From Verrucomicrobiota bacterium (GTDB taxonomy: Bacteria; Verrucomicrobiota; Kiritimatiellia; RFP12; UBA1067): DNA of 64,000 nucleotides. How positions within the stretch are numbered: the first letter of the stretch is position 1; each line of letters begins with the position of its first letter. Of this stretch, positions 46,201-52,233 are shown one piece after another. The notes below the pieces were generated by a model that had not been told where the DNA came from, did not search any database, and saw nothing but the letters and a program-made list of their open reading frames with translations. Made by a program: the position numbers and the translations under genes. The DNA is taken from the NCBI GenBank assembly GCA_023269675.1, contig JAHFSX010000022.1, positions 1-64,000 on the forward strand. Reading direction: 5' to 3'.

Positions 46201-49200
46201 GCGGCCGCACCTCGGTCGTGACGATCGCCACGCTCTCATGCAGCGGAGGCGCGACCATCAACTTTACAGGTGACGGCCTCGGCGAGAGCGACCGCAACCG
46301 CCTCTTCATCACCGCTCAGGCGAACGGCCCCATCGGCGCGTGGGCAACGGTCAACGGAACCAACCTCGCCGCCTACAGCAGCACGCTGGGCGTCTATGCG
46401 TTCGGGTCGTCGGGCAGCGACATCGTCACCAACCTCGCCGCCCGCGGCAACGTACCCAACTCGGTCGTGCCCGACAACGCCACCGCGCTCGCCCAGATCA
46501 CCGAGCCCGGCGATTTCGGCCCCATCACCCTCGAGGGCGCTTGGACCAACCGGATCTTCATGGTGCAGCAGAGTCAGGCGGTCGCCGCGACGATCGACAC
46601 CGTCAGCTACACGACCAACAAGACGGTGCTCGCCTCCGGTCTGGCAATCGCCGCCGATCAGGGCTCCCTGACGCTTGGCGTGAACCCGGGCAACGGCTAC
46701 CTTGCGCCGCTCACCTCGGGTGGAAACCTGAAGCTCGAGAACGACAACGGCGACTCGGTCTTGACCGTGAACGCCGCCGTCGCCAATAACTCGACCGCCT
46801 CCACGCTCACCAAGTATGGACCGGGAACCGTTGTTTTGGCAGGCTCCAACACCTTCTCCGGCGCAGTGACGATCAACGAGGGCACCCTCGAGTTCGGCGG
46901 ACCGTTCGGGCAGCGCCTCAGCAACGTGATCGGCGGCGCCGGCGCACTCGCCAAGAGCGGCACGAACCAACTGCATATCCTGGGCGTGAACACCTACACG
47001 GGGCCGACCTACATCAAGGATGGCATCGTCCGTGCGAACGACAACGCTACGTTCGGTACCACGAACAACCCAGTCGTCATCACCGACGGCGGCACGCTGA
47101 ACGTTGGCTCCACGCCGGACGTCGGCGGCACGCGCATCATCAATGGCATCAACTTCGGCAACAAGCAGTTCATCGTCAGCGGCGCAGGCTATCTGGGGCA
47201 AGGCGCGATCAACAACACCTCCACCGCTATGCAGTACAACGCGTTCAGCCGCATCTCGCTCGCGGGCGACACGACGTTCGGCGCGAATCAGCGCTGGGAC
47301 ATGAACAACAACGCGCCGTCATCGTCTCTCGACCTGAACGACTACACTCTGACGAAGACCGGGTCGTCGGACGTCGCCATCCACAACGTACAGATCAATC
47401 CCGGTGCCGGCAACGCAGGCAAGATCGTCGTCAACCAGGGCCTGTTCCGCTTCGAGACCGGAACTATCGTGAACGGAACAACCAACAATACCGTGACGGT
47501 CAACAGCGGCGCCATTTTCGACCTTTGGCAGTTGACCGGCAACAGCCCGTCACTCTGGTCGATCATCCTGAACGAAGGAGCCTTCTTCAATGGATCGGGC
47601 GGCCTCAATGTGACCAACCAGAACATTTGGAACGGACCCATCACGCTGAACGGCCGCGCCTTCGTCAACTGCGGCTCTGCGCCTTCGCACTTGACGGTCA
47701 ACGGCGACATTTCCGGATCGGGCTCGCTTGTCAAACAGGGCGGCGCAACCGTCACGCTCTGGCTGTGCGGAACTAATAACACCTACAGCGGCGGCACGAT
47801 CATCAGCAACGGCACGCTCTTCGCCCGCTACCCGGGCTCCCTGCCCGGTTATAGCGAGGGCAAGGTGACGGTCGCCGGCGGCGCGACGCTGGCTATTCCG
47901 TCGGGCGACGGCGCGACGGGCTGGAGCGCCCAGCAGATTCAAGACCTGCACGACACGTCGACATTCACGAACAACACCGCCGTGCTGAGCATCGACACGG
48001 CGCAGGCTGACGTCGATTACCTGGGCAATCTGACCAAGACGCTCGCGCTCACCAAGAGGGGCAACAACACGCTCACCCTCGAGGGCACGAACACCTTCAC
48101 GGGTGCGCTGACCGTCAACGGCGGCACGCTGGTGTTCCCCTCGACCAGCACGAACGTGACCGGCGCGATCACGGTCAGCGGCGGCTCGACGAACACGTCA
48201 CTGATCATCGACGGCGTGACGACAATCGGCACCAACACCCTGCATACCGTGACCATCGCCTCTGCAAGCGGCGACCGCAGCACGGCAACGCTCTCGACCA
48301 ACGCCACGTTTGGCAAACTGTACATTGGCGCTGCCGCCGGTGCTTCCGGCGCCTTCATCCAGAAGGACGGCATCCTCGCCGTCGGACCCACAATCGGTAG
48401 CACGGACGTGCTGGACGTGGGCAACGGCGGTTACGGCTACTACCGCATGAACGCTGGCAGCCTAACCACAGGCCAACTGGGAGTGAACGGCGGCAGCGGC
48501 GGCAACGGCGTCTTCGACCTGTACAGCGGCACCGTCAACGTTCCGACTTCAAACGGGTGGCTGATTTTCAACTGGGGCACCGGCATCAGCATCCTGAACA
48601 TGTTCGGCGGTTCGCTGACGGCGCCCCCCGGCGCAAACGACACCACGCTGTCTTACAGCGGCAACGCCGCCAACCTCGGCGTCATCAATATGCTGGGGGC
48701 CGGCGCATTCTTAGACACCACACCCACCGGCCGTATGCTCAACATGGCAAGAACCGCAGGCAGCTTCCTCTCCGCCATCAACCTGAACAGCGGCACGATT
48801 CGCGCCAACAGAGTCTATGCCCAGGTCACAGGCACCCCGACGGTGTTCGGCTTCAACGGCGGCACGCTCAAGGCCAACACCCCATCGGCCACGTTCATGC
48901 AAGGCCTGACCGCCGCCCTCGTCTACCCCGGCGGCGCGGTGATCGACTCGACCAACGCGTCTATCACCATTGGGCAGTCCCTGCTGGCCCCAACCGGCTA
49001 CGGCGTGACCTACATCCCCTTGCTGACCGGCGGCACGAACTACATCGGCGCCCCGGCCGTTAAGATCACCGGCGGCGGAGGGTTCGGCGCAACCGCGGTC
49101 GCGACCGTCGACCTGACCGACGGCAGCCCGACCAAGGGACAGGTGACCGGCATAACCGTCACCAGCTCCGGCGCGGGCTACCAGTGGTATGACACCCCCG

Positions 49201-50597
49201 TCGCCACATTGGTCGGCGGCGGCGCGACTGCGCCGGCAACGGTCGGGCTCTGCTATCTGGCCCTCAATTTCGGCACGGGCGGACTCGCCAAGAATGGCTC
49301 CGGTACGCTGACGCTGGCGGGCACGAACACCTATGGCGGCACAACGCTGATCAACAGCGGAACCCTCCGCCTCGGAGTGCCCAACGCGCTGCCGACCAAC
49401 GCGGACGTGGTTGTGGCGGGCGGCACCTACGACTTGGGCGGATCCTTGGTCAATGTCATCACCAACCGGTCGGTCACGATCCTCGCCGGCTCCGTTTCCA
49501 ACGGCATGCTCAACGCGTCGCTCACCAAGACCGGTGAGGACACGGCCAGCCTGTCGGCTTTACAAGCCACCGCGCAGCCGGTCGTCGTTTCCGGCGGCAC
49601 GCTGACCCTGAACCCCGTCGCGCGTTCACAAGTTGCGGGCCTGTACGAGGGCCGGAGCACGGTTTCGGGGGCCGACACCACCTCCCTGAACCCGCAGACG
49701 GCAGTTAAGCTGTCTGTGACTAACGCCTACTTGACCTTCGTCAGCAACGCCGCTTCGGGTGGCGTCTGGGTGGACAACAGCACCTACATCTACTCCGGCT
49801 ACATCTGGAACAACAACGCGACGAACGAGAACTGGACCTTCAACAAGGCCTTCGACGATTTTGGCCTGATCAAGATCGACGGCACCACCATCATCAATGA
49901 CGGCACGTACTCCAACATCGTCATCTCCACCGTCACCATGACGCCCGGCCCGCACGCGATCGAAGTCCGGCTGGGCCAAGGCTCCGGCGGCGTGGGTCCT
50001 TATGGCGGCTATCCGGGCATCGGCGTCGACCGCTTGGGGCGCAACACGAAGAACGCGGCGTTCTTCCAGCGCCTGCAGGACCCGGGCGACGGCAGCCTGC
50101 TGACGACGGTGATTGTCCTTGGAAGAACCGATCTGCTGAACCCGGATTCGCCGGTCGCCGTGGACGCCGGCGCCACGCTGAATCTCGGCGGCACGACGCA
50201 GACCGTGGCGCAGGTCAGCGGCTCCGGCCTGGTGAGCAACGGCACGCTTGCCGTCACCGGCACGATAGCCCCTGGCGGGACGAACGTGATCGGCACGCTG
50301 ACGGTCGCCGCCAACACAACCGCCAACGGCACGCTGCTGGCGGACGTGGACTCGGACGGCGCCAGTGACGTCCTGGCTGTGCAGGGCAACCTCGACATGA
50401 GCGGGTTGACGCTGCACATCGCCAATCCCGCCCAACTGGACAGCCACAAGGTCTATACGATCGTGACCTGCACAGGCGCGCGGACAGGAACCCTCACCCC
50501 TGACAACCTGCCCAGCACCCGCTGGCATGTCGTGTACTCCGCCAGCGGCACGGTGAAACTCGTTTACGTCAGCGGCACGATGATACGGCTCAGGTAG
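31284..50597 (+). CDS. Giant secreted autotransporter-associated beta-strand-repeat protein
   Basis: A single open frame of 19.3 kb encodes about 6,437 residues. The ATG follows GAGGTGG and starts a signal peptide (SLSVWSFVSALMLLSAYTASA). The body is dozens of passenger-associated repeats: variants of LTKxGxGTLTLxGxNTYSGxT, xGGTL and LxxGSAVTV. These should form a long right-handed beta-helix. They are punctuated by larger modules opening with a Trp-rich strand pair (for example LTWNGNLSMLWDGGDANW) near 33.1, 35.15, 36.8 and 40.3 kb. A PA14-like region lies near residues 6115-6290. There is no C-terminal beta-barrel; the protein ends GTMIRLR. It is presumably a surface fibre or adhesin. Export route and ligand are unknown. 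Confidence 0.9.
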   Translation: MRSRMHSLSVWSFVSALMLLSAYTASAANGVWNGSQSAYWTNSANWSASPYPSGVGETAAFVDAGNGQTALDLTGFLYIKNIRFDTPGVAAYTIGAGASGSQTLVLADSGEIALTATAGNSQTFNCGVQLGGDRTAQSYTFRNDNPAQALSFGDIFACPIETSGNPGIKTLTALGSGPIRILNSLRMGGASGLYLTTYNTSTITLAGSNTLTQLNMYGGPGSSIDIGDKELYLSAGGGNAFNCYQDCTINGSGNLRLSTSDTALNGGYNYADLNVAPGRTLTINANITGLGGIEIWSPGSGLGTGNYVFNGTNTFLGHISFGTVSSLFVSRIGNRGSLTSNLGQGTNLYFNGSGRLVYTGTGESSDRLIVLNGGDGKIDQSGPSGKLTFTASPTLLQSKTLTLQGSTAGVGEFSAPLVNTGANTLTLAKGGSGTWILSGTNLYTGATTVNGGKLLVNSPGMLGPNSAVTVNYGAVLGGNGKVNGSVTVAAGGLLAPGDVNTVGTLSLNSSLALTGATLLYDLVTPDDASAATDKVAVASMVTVNGTNTIAVSFPNGSAPAGSYTLMSFPSRAGTGAFVLSPAYPNVSLFTNATSVRLDVAPGGAKSLLWNGDASAGWDGGELNWRTNGAALAFTPGDPVAFDDNAARFTVESSAPVAPGSVIFNNSLSNYTVSASITGTGAVYKLGSGEVTLTGNSPFANTLTIAAGLLRIGDGGVLGGGNFGTNIVNNGELVYASSIAQTNSGFITGSGNLTVCGSAPLTLLGTNTFSGLTLITNGTLRIGSANALGATGTGTLVAPSGILELGAMPTGIVYASEAVELRGKLSCRNPGTNTVGGVISMYNNAVLDVGPGSTLFVTASTPDVGSNTVTKTGAGTLRFTADPNHRSVFVVDQGTVELLHGGSTDSPWIISQGATLRDLTANDIGDYFVQADGALDLQVSETVGGLSGIGLVTNSGASAITLTVGASNQAGDFSGVIRNGAGAATVAFAKSGTGVQALSGANTYSGGTTLSGGALNINHASALGTGTFTIGGAYSFDNASGTNITVAANNAQAWNGDFTFIGSKSLNLGTGAVTLNASRTVAVLTNTLSVGGVISGASFGLTKNGAGMLVLSGANTYSGATTVNGGALTVNSPGSLASGSAVTVSPGAIFGGSGTVNGLVTAATNSLLAPGGINSVGTLTLANASATALTLNGTLMTFDLASVAGAGVCDQIALTGAGSKVVLNGVNRIALNFPSNGVPAGTYTLISSLAGITTNAGASVALLTAYPNATLSQGANSIVLTVTGDGIPAAVWTGATSGSWDGEDLNWATNGSVAAAYPAGAAAVFDDTASANFAVASSGAVSPASLLFNNSANDYSVSALLDGTGPLTKQGSAVVTLTGMAASYNPAAIALNDGALTLGGASQLNSGAYAGDVFNNGTLTHASSAAQTYSGMLSGYGALAKSGAGTLTLTGSNLYSGATIVNAGILKIQHAYGLGQATAGTTVNPAGTLELAGTINTLGEALALNGTLSSQSGSNTFNGAVTLTAGASIDVGSGSTLVLKAFTANGPFVKTGTGRLYLTTDPNGYGLMTIRAGFVDITATTMDANVVVNSGAYLSAVQDALNDNYTRVQVDAGGTYAVRGNDTIAGLAGAGLVTKDTSGSITLTIGNNSMPETFSGVITNGIGTLGLAKKGSAVQILSGTNTYTGATTVSAGTLLVLSPGSLAAGSAVTVSGTGTTLGGDGVINGAVTLSSNTFLTPGVSNTIGTLTLGSTLSLSGNMLLYDISSNSAVTPDRVTVAGALTLNGVNTVVLSFPTGAAAAGDYTLMTFPSKAGTGSFKLASAYPNASLVLSSTNLVLHVDGGGTSSLTWNGNLSMLWDGGDANWESGSTPANFADGDTVTFDDTAVAFNVISSGSVTPSALVFNNSANPYSVGASIIGTAPVYKYGSSVAYLVGTTTFNPSSINLYGGTLSLGSAAQLNGGAYTSNLVVNGSTFNHASAAIQTLSGIISGSGSLTKTGSGALTLLNTNTFSGGLTLSGGTLYAKAFPAALGTGGLTLGGGTLELDHDTGLTFNNNATLSASTTVKSGRLIPGPGVTNALGTLSIGNMTLYTAAGLNLISGTPYGLTFGNTTLSANTAVFDVANNGTGIGSLTLGALSGNVHLTKQGAGTLFLGSPSLRSGGTNTLSAGMLKLGSATALGTNGLTLALTLNGGTLDLASDVTTTNYNTAVGGAVTILSDKATPGSAGITHILGALTINNSLSVAAGANVQAGSPFGLTFGTTALTGNPTFDVAAIGTLTLGAASGNYGLTKAGYGTLVLASPNAYTGVTTVTKGLLVLAGPNGAISNTSAVTISGDSTLELRNSPSTNWTDRVRNGIPITLAGGTLSFAHTGGATNYSESLGALAVTGGSNQLVTSQADVGYTSVVTLAACTRSGAAIINFVGAGLGESDRNRIFITGQAEGNLGPWATLNGTNFAFYSSTRGVCYTTNTSDIAARGPASVIPNNSNLVARINSPGVAGPVTLAGDLTNQIFAIRQNTGTDAVIATLSGITNKVLLTHGLFITDGQGSLTFGEKLGDGVLAALVPSEGLLLDVDGANGVLTLNAPIADIGGSVVVKKYGSGKVVLAGANTFTGATTIYEGTLSAQHANALGTTAAGTTVNTGAVLEVAGGISTAAEALALMGTLSSQAGVNTFAGVVTPQPGSAIDVGASSLLILSASTTGAGGFTKTGGGTLRINADPNQTGLYVINAGTVELNYSGTQDAAISIAPGATLRELLANCLQDSMSMTNNGTFDIRASDTMGMLAGSGLVTIGTGISTTLAIGNESSKIATFSGVIENGLGVLGINKSGSSTQILTGTNTYTGPTLLNERSGILLVNSPGSLQGTVSVTVNSGTTLGGNGTIMSPVTVASGGCLLPADAGVIGTLTLGSSLTLNGATLFYDVPATLSASDVINVAGVLTVNGVNTVALSFPGGVAPAGDYTLMNFASKTGTGSFVVLGLSSTPNATLELTATSLILHVSIGSSFGLTWNGNLSSVWDGGLLNWKNSGAAASYTDGSIVTFDDSAYGNTTVGSVGYAVTPAAIYINSNTNSYTINAALAGTAPIVKSGWSSAYLNNALNYNPASITVNPVGTLYIGTAGNAQLNNGTYNNPIFVNGGKFQFESGLALTLNSLITGGGSLSKYGTGTITLNAANTFRGGTTHGLGVMNINNGGTDATASAIGIGRIYIGGGAILDNTSGANITLATSNPMDWNGDFTFAGSSSLNFGTADTRLSANRIVTVLTNTLTVGYIVHNGSGPYSLTKAGAGALVIAGTSASSYSGGTTLSGGTLYAQKNAAALGTGGLTLSGAGSVLEYDNDAALTFNNAATVSASVTIKSGRLTSGPGVTHTSGALSINASTLSVAPGANVLVHTPYGLTVGATTLTAGPAVFNVANNGGAPGVLTLGAVSGNFALAKKGAGVLRLATVSLLNGPITNSNGQILAVTGGSCSNSTVTLQAGDLPDAAASLSVLCSAANTQWTCSNLVTAVSAAPAASRPALEFSFAVLPSTNVAPLRVRDTVTFATNPVVNVYMGNLAVPTNSYPLMVVGISAPTAVPTLNMAGGYTNSYLYWNGNTLMLRLYASALPLKWTPGVTSSGTWDVNNSANLVWTNGAARTYYQEPLVTGAGGDAVLFDDSTLTGASTVTLSGTPSPLSVMLTNNLYAYTFTGSGNISGLSPTGLSKYGTNLLTLATANTFTGSTTFAAGIVNIPSGAGINVGNAANAGLFNVGTLTSTTVVNIAGGTVNATKSSAPALQVGTTSGAIGVINLSAGALNTGSEIWLGAGGNGQNGFGALNVTGGSVTSASYLALGRAAAATGNNRGELLVSGGTVTVNANNVEVGSSQNALANTSVATLTGGTTTLASGAGNLVVGNANNGILNVSGSAAVNVLNTGKALVFGGAASVIGIANLNGGTVTVPAVTQYAGALGYLNFNGGTLKANKSNAAFMSGLTSARIYAGGATIDDGGYAITISQSLLSPVTGNGVSLAGMTFSGKGFVAPPIVDIAGFGNGASAVATIDGSGNLTGVTLTSPGANYHMGTPTLTFTGGGGTVTQTGSASTTPNTSGGLTKIGAGTLTLTGTNSFSGATVVNNGRLVLVAGASCSNSVVTVQSVGTGTNAVFGVRYAGANAQAAIAGLATEVGVSGGSAPDLEFAFAAVPSAATAPLAVTGDAAFTATPEVRVILTGLTVPTGAYPLLTVGGTAPSAVPTLTVAGGYSGSSLSWSGSTLMLNLAGSAAVIKWGTGAAGNGTWNVNDSANLVWKDGASAPTYYQETPGTVGDQVVFDDTFITLNNAITLTATVTPSGIAANNASFAYTLSGSGAIAGTNALVKSGAGNFRLNTANTYSGGTLINVGGVLQVSNAGGLGTGGITNNGTLNLDAGAGGTGDINYTGLNNSLSGAGTNNVSLGTSSARIQFLGNYSGFVGVWNIGVGAFAGASRGEMTNLDNAAATINVLNNGTLWVSAAGTHAATAYLYGGDTGESYGQLRMDTGLWAGPVVLAGPITGSGDGFFGSQIANGEIAGTISEVNGPYVVSKVGAFTTTFSGANTYLGPTAVMAGGLRVPALGSVSGGPSPLGAPTTPAQGTVKLGSGTTAGTLVYAGMGETSDRIIDMAGTTGGATIDQSGTNLLKLTSGLVCSGAGAKTLTFQGSTIGTGEFAGAISNGLNGSAVTVVKTGAGAWTLSNANTYSGGTQIKGGGTLIVTHPNALGTNTVLFPNEVGGLDLAHDGAGETPYELFMQAGAVGTIKSNRSAAGEGINHNLGLWHLSGVTVYVTNGANVVSGTASVTASYLDLYAGAPATTILAPTTADIIINGGVSILQSNFAKTLQLDGTSLGSSILGPITNGLNTVTLTKANTGAWTLYGSNTFSGSTTISKGAIVLAGTNGALATTSAITLSGDAALELRNSPQTNQADRVRDAAALTLSGGSLRFAHSGGASDYSERLGALSVTASTNTFATSQADGGRTSVVTIATLSCSGGATINFTGDGLGESDRNRLFITAQANGPIGAWATVNGTNLAAYSSTLGVYAFGSSGSDIVTNLAARGNVPNSVVPDNATALAQITEPGDFGPITLEGAWTNRIFMVQQSQAVAATIDTVSYTTNKTVLASGLAIAADQGSLTLGVNPGNGYLAPLTSGGNLKLENDNGDSVLTVNAAVANNSTASTLTKYGPGTVVLAGSNTFSGAVTINEGTLEFGGPFGQRLSNVIGGAGALAKSGTNQLHILGVNTYTGPTYIKDGIVRANDNATFGTTNNPVVITDGGTLNVGSTPDVGGTRIINGINFGNKQFIVSGAGYLGQGAINNTSTAMQYNAFSRISLAGDTTFGANQRWDMNNNAPSSSLDLNDYTLTKTGSSDVAIHNVQINPGAGNAGKIVVNQGLFRFETGTIVNGTTNNTVTVNSGAIFDLWQLTGNSPSLWSIILNEGAFFNGSGGLNVTNQNIWNGPITLNGRAFVNCGSAPSHLTVNGDISGSGSLVKQGGATVTLWLCGTNNTYSGGTIISNGTLFARYPGSLPGYSEGKVTVAGGATLAIPSGDGATGWSAQQIQDLHDTSTFTNNTAVLSIDTAQADVDYLGNLTKTLALTKRGNNTLTLEGTNTFTGALTVNGGTLVFPSTSTNVTGAITVSGGSTNTSLIIDGVTTIGTNTLHTVTIASASGDRSTATLSTNATFGKLYIGAAAGASGAFIQKDGILAVGPTIGSTDVLDVGNGGYGYYRMNAGSLTTGQLGVNGGSGGNGVFDLYSGTVNVPTSNGWLIFNWGTGISILNMFGGSLTAPPGANDTTLSYSGNAANLGVINMLGAGAFLDTTPTGRMLNMARTAGSFLSAINLNSGTIRANRVYAQVTGTPTVFGFNGGTLKANTPSATFMQGLTAALVYPGGAVIDSTNASITIGQSLLAPTGYGVTYIPLLTGGTNYIGAPAVKITGGGGFGATAVATVDLTDGSPTKGQVTGITVTSSGAGYQWYDTPVATLVGGGATAPATVGLCYLALNFGTGGLAKNGSGTLTLAGTNTYGGTTLINSGTLRLGVPNALPTNADVVVAGGTYDLGGSLVNVITNRSVTILAGSVSNGMLNASLTKTGEDTASLSALQATAQPVVVSGGTLTLNPVARSQVAGLYEGRSTVSGADTTSLNPQTAVKLSVTNAYLTFVSNAASGGVWVDNSTYIYSGYIWNNNATNENWTFNKAFDDFGLIKIDGTTIINDGTYSNIVISTVTMTPGPHAIEVRLGQGSGGVGPYGGYPGIGVDRLGRNTKNAAFFQRLQDPGDGSLLTTVIVLGRTDLLNPDSPVAVDAGATLNLGGTTQTVAQVSGSGLVSNGTLAVTGTIAPGGTNVIGTLTVAANTTANGTLLADVDSDGASDVLAVQGNLDMSGLTLHIANPAQLDSHKVYTIVTCTGARTGTLTPDNLPSTRWHVVYSASGTVKLVYVSGTMIRLR
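38227..46893 (+). repeat. Internal duplication of a ~300-residue module in the giant gene
   Basis: Segments 38227-39140 and 45952-46893 encode homologous modules of about 305-314 residues. Shared landmarks in order are LELRNSP, DRV, FAH, YSE, LGAL, TSQAD, TSVVT, GLGESDRNR, WAT, PxNxxxLxxI, GSLT and a closing LAGxNTFxGAxTI. They differ at many positions, so the duplication is old. Other repeated modules lie at 41.66-42.34 versus 43.61-44.29 kb and 43.1-43.5 versus 48.85-49.25 kb. Confidence 0.8.
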
Positions 50598-50636
50598 ACT
50601 CCGGCGAGCGCGTGTCACTCCCGCTTGGCCCATAAT

Positions 50637-50675
50637 AAGAACGCACAGACAGCACCGTCTGCGCGTTCTTTTTTT
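50637..50675 (+). terminator. Rho-independent terminator of the giant gene
   Basis: Arms AAGAACGCACAGAC and GTCTGCGCGTTCTT pair with one mismatch around a 6-nt loop (AGCACC), followed by a run of eight T. It lies 40 bp after the stop. Confidence 0.9.
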
Positions 50676-51031
50676 ACTCCCCAATCCGGCGGTTCATCAA
50701 ACCGCGAAGGGTGACTGATTCAGCCCTGCGGCTTCGCGTGCTTCAGGTTTCAACGCCCTGTTTAAAGTGAACAATGGGGGACGGGGACGGCGGGTGAAAA
50801 TGGGAGGGGCCCTGTCCACGGCGGTGACGCCTTCGGGAGCTGGCCAGCTCAGAATGTGGATTCCAAAGCGGCTGTGAAATGAGCAGGGGCACGGGCCCCA
50901 GACGATCTCATCGGCGGACGAACCTGGCGCGGTAGGGTTATACCCCATAGCCCGAAACCCAGCCCACCGTTTATTATTTTGATCACAACCTTGCCATGTG
51001 GCGAAACTCAATGGGTAAAAAGAGGACTGTT
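50676..51031 (+). other. Intergenic region with a repeated palindromic motif
   Basis: This 356-bp gap holds no convincing gene. At 50931-50951 it carries GGGTTATACCCCATAGC preceded by GGTA, a small palindrome closely matched at 56789-56809 before the PRC-barrel gene. It lies 80 bp before the CBM48 gene and could be a promoter element or operator. Confidence 0.4.
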
Positions 51032-51334
51032 ATGAAGATTGCTAAAGTACATGGTGATCAGGCGGCCCGGGGTCACAGGGACAACGTGCAGTTCGAACTG
51101 TCGGCTGAGCCGGGGCGCCAAGTGTTCGTTGCCGGAACGTTCAACAACTGGAACCCGGATGCGACCCCGTTGATGGATCAAGCGGGGAATGGTCATTACA
51201 AAGGGGCTCTGCATGTTCCGCAGGGGACGCACGAGTATAAGTTCGTGGTGAACGGCGTCTGGTTGTCGGATCCGAAGTGCGTGGACTGCGTTCCGAACGG
51301 ATACGGATCAATGAACAGCGTGATCCACGTTTGA
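51032..51334 (+). CDS. Stand-alone CBM48 glycogen-binding domain protein
   Basis: The ATG with GAGGA upstream gives 100 residues. Nearly the whole protein is a CBM48/AMPK-beta-type domain: VQFELSAEPGRQVFVAGTFN, NWNPDATPL, GHYKGALHVPQGTHEYKF and VVNGVWLSDPK. The Trp and Lys positions that bind alpha-glucan in this family are present. Without a catalytic domain it may target another protein to glycogen or regulate glycogen metabolism. There is no signal peptide, so it is cytoplasmic. A terminator follows directly, so it is monocistronic. Neighbouring genes for superoxide dismutase, phosphoketolase and aldolase suggest a link to storage-carbon use under stress. Confidence 0.88.
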   Translation: MKIAKVHGDQAARGHRDNVQFELSAEPGRQVFVAGTFNNWNPDATPLMDQAGNGHYKGALHVPQGTHEYKFVVNGVWLSDPKCVDCVPNGYGSMNSVIHV

Positions 51335-51366
51335 CCGGCGTCGGCTTGCCATGCGGCCGGTCTGAC

Positions 51367-51391
51367 GGGGGAGGCTGTTCCTCCCCCTTTT
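51367..51391 (+). terminator. Rho-independent terminator after the CBM48 gene
   Basis: A perfect 8-bp stem GGGGGAGG / CCTCCCCC with a 5-nt loop and a TTTT tail, 33 bp after the stop. Confidence 0.8.
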
Positions 51392-51487
51392 AAGCGCGCG
51401 ATTTTCAGGGCTGGATTGGGTTCTCGTAAGGACGGCTCGTTAGGCCCACGGGTCCGTCGCTCTTAATGGCTAAGTGGAGGAATAAAG

Positions 51488-52108
51488 ATGAGCAATGACA
51501 CGCTGCAAAAAGGACCTGTGCACGTCCTTCCGTCTCTGCCCTATGCGGAGAATGCGCTGGAGCCTGTGATCTCCGCGCGAACGATCGAGTTCCACTATGG
51601 TAAGCATCACAAGGGATATGTCGATAACCTGAACAAACTGATTGCGGGAACGGAGTACGCGGCGCTGAAGCTTGAAAAGCTGATCGGTGAAACCGCCGGC
51701 AAGCCCGATAAGGCCGGGATCTTCAACAACGCTTCGCAGGTGTGGAATCACACGTTCTTCTGGAACAGTCTGAAGCCCAAGGGCGGAGGCGAACCGCCGG
51801 CCGCGCTGAAAAAGAAGATCGAGACCGATTTCGGGACGATGGATGCTCTCAAGAAGGAGTTGACGACCGCCGCAACGACCCAGTTCGGGAGCGGCTGGGC
51901 ATGGCTCGTTTTGGAGGGTTCGGTGCTGAAGGTGGTCAAGACCGGCAATGCGGACTCGCCGCTGACCAAGGGGATGAAGCCGCTGTTGACCGTCGACGTG
52001 TGGGAACACGCCTACTATCTGGACTATCAGAACCGCCGCGCGGACTACGTGGCCGCGGTTCTCGATAAGCTGATCAACTGGGAATTCGCCGCGCTGAACC
52101 TTGAATAG
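51488..52108 (+). CDS. sodB: Iron superoxide dismutase
   Basis: The 206-residue protein converts superoxide to oxygen and hydrogen peroxide in the cytoplasm. Metal ligands are visible: His36 (EFHYGKHH), His88 (NHTFFW), Asp170 and His174 ([11 protein letters not shown]). Gln84 in NNASQVWNH is the iron-type signature; manganese enzymes have Gly there. GSGWAWLV is also typical. GGAGGAATAAAG precedes the ATG. The terminator of the CBM48 gene lies upstream, so this gene needs its own promoter, which I could not place clearly. An SOD fits an anaerobe or microaerophile coping with oxygen. Confidence 0.95.
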   Translation: MSNDTLQKGPVHVLPSLPYAENALEPVISARTIEFHYGKHHKGYVDNLNKLIAGTEYAALKLEKLIGETAGKPDKAGIFNNASQVWNHTFFWNSLKPKGGGEPPAALKKKIETDFGTMDALKKELTTAATTQFGSGWAWLVLEGSVLKVVKTGNADSPLTKGMKPLLTVDVWEHAYYLDYQNRRADYVAAVLDKLINWEFAALNLE

Positions 52109-52116
52109 AGCCCCCG

Positions 52117-52169
52117 GCGCCAGGTGTCGCGCTTGACAAGAGGCCGACGCTGCAGGCCGCACCTGGCGC
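52117..52169. repeat. Inverted repeat between SOD and phosphoketolase genes
   Basis: GCGCCAGGTG and CACCTGGCGC are perfect 10-bp arms 33 bp apart, with a smaller GGCC/GGCC pairing inside. It begins 9 bp after the sodB stop. It may be a transcript end or attenuator, but no T-tract follows. Confidence 0.45.
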
Positions 52170-52233
52170 ATGTCTCGAGAAATGCCGCCATGGCCGTCAA
52201 ACCCGCGTCGCCGTCAACCTTGAGTGTTGAACC

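Noticed and set aside
31284-50597. CRISPR array or tandem satellite suggested by dense repeats
   Set aside because: Repeats are degenerate at DNA level, follow codon phase and encode beta-strand motifs.
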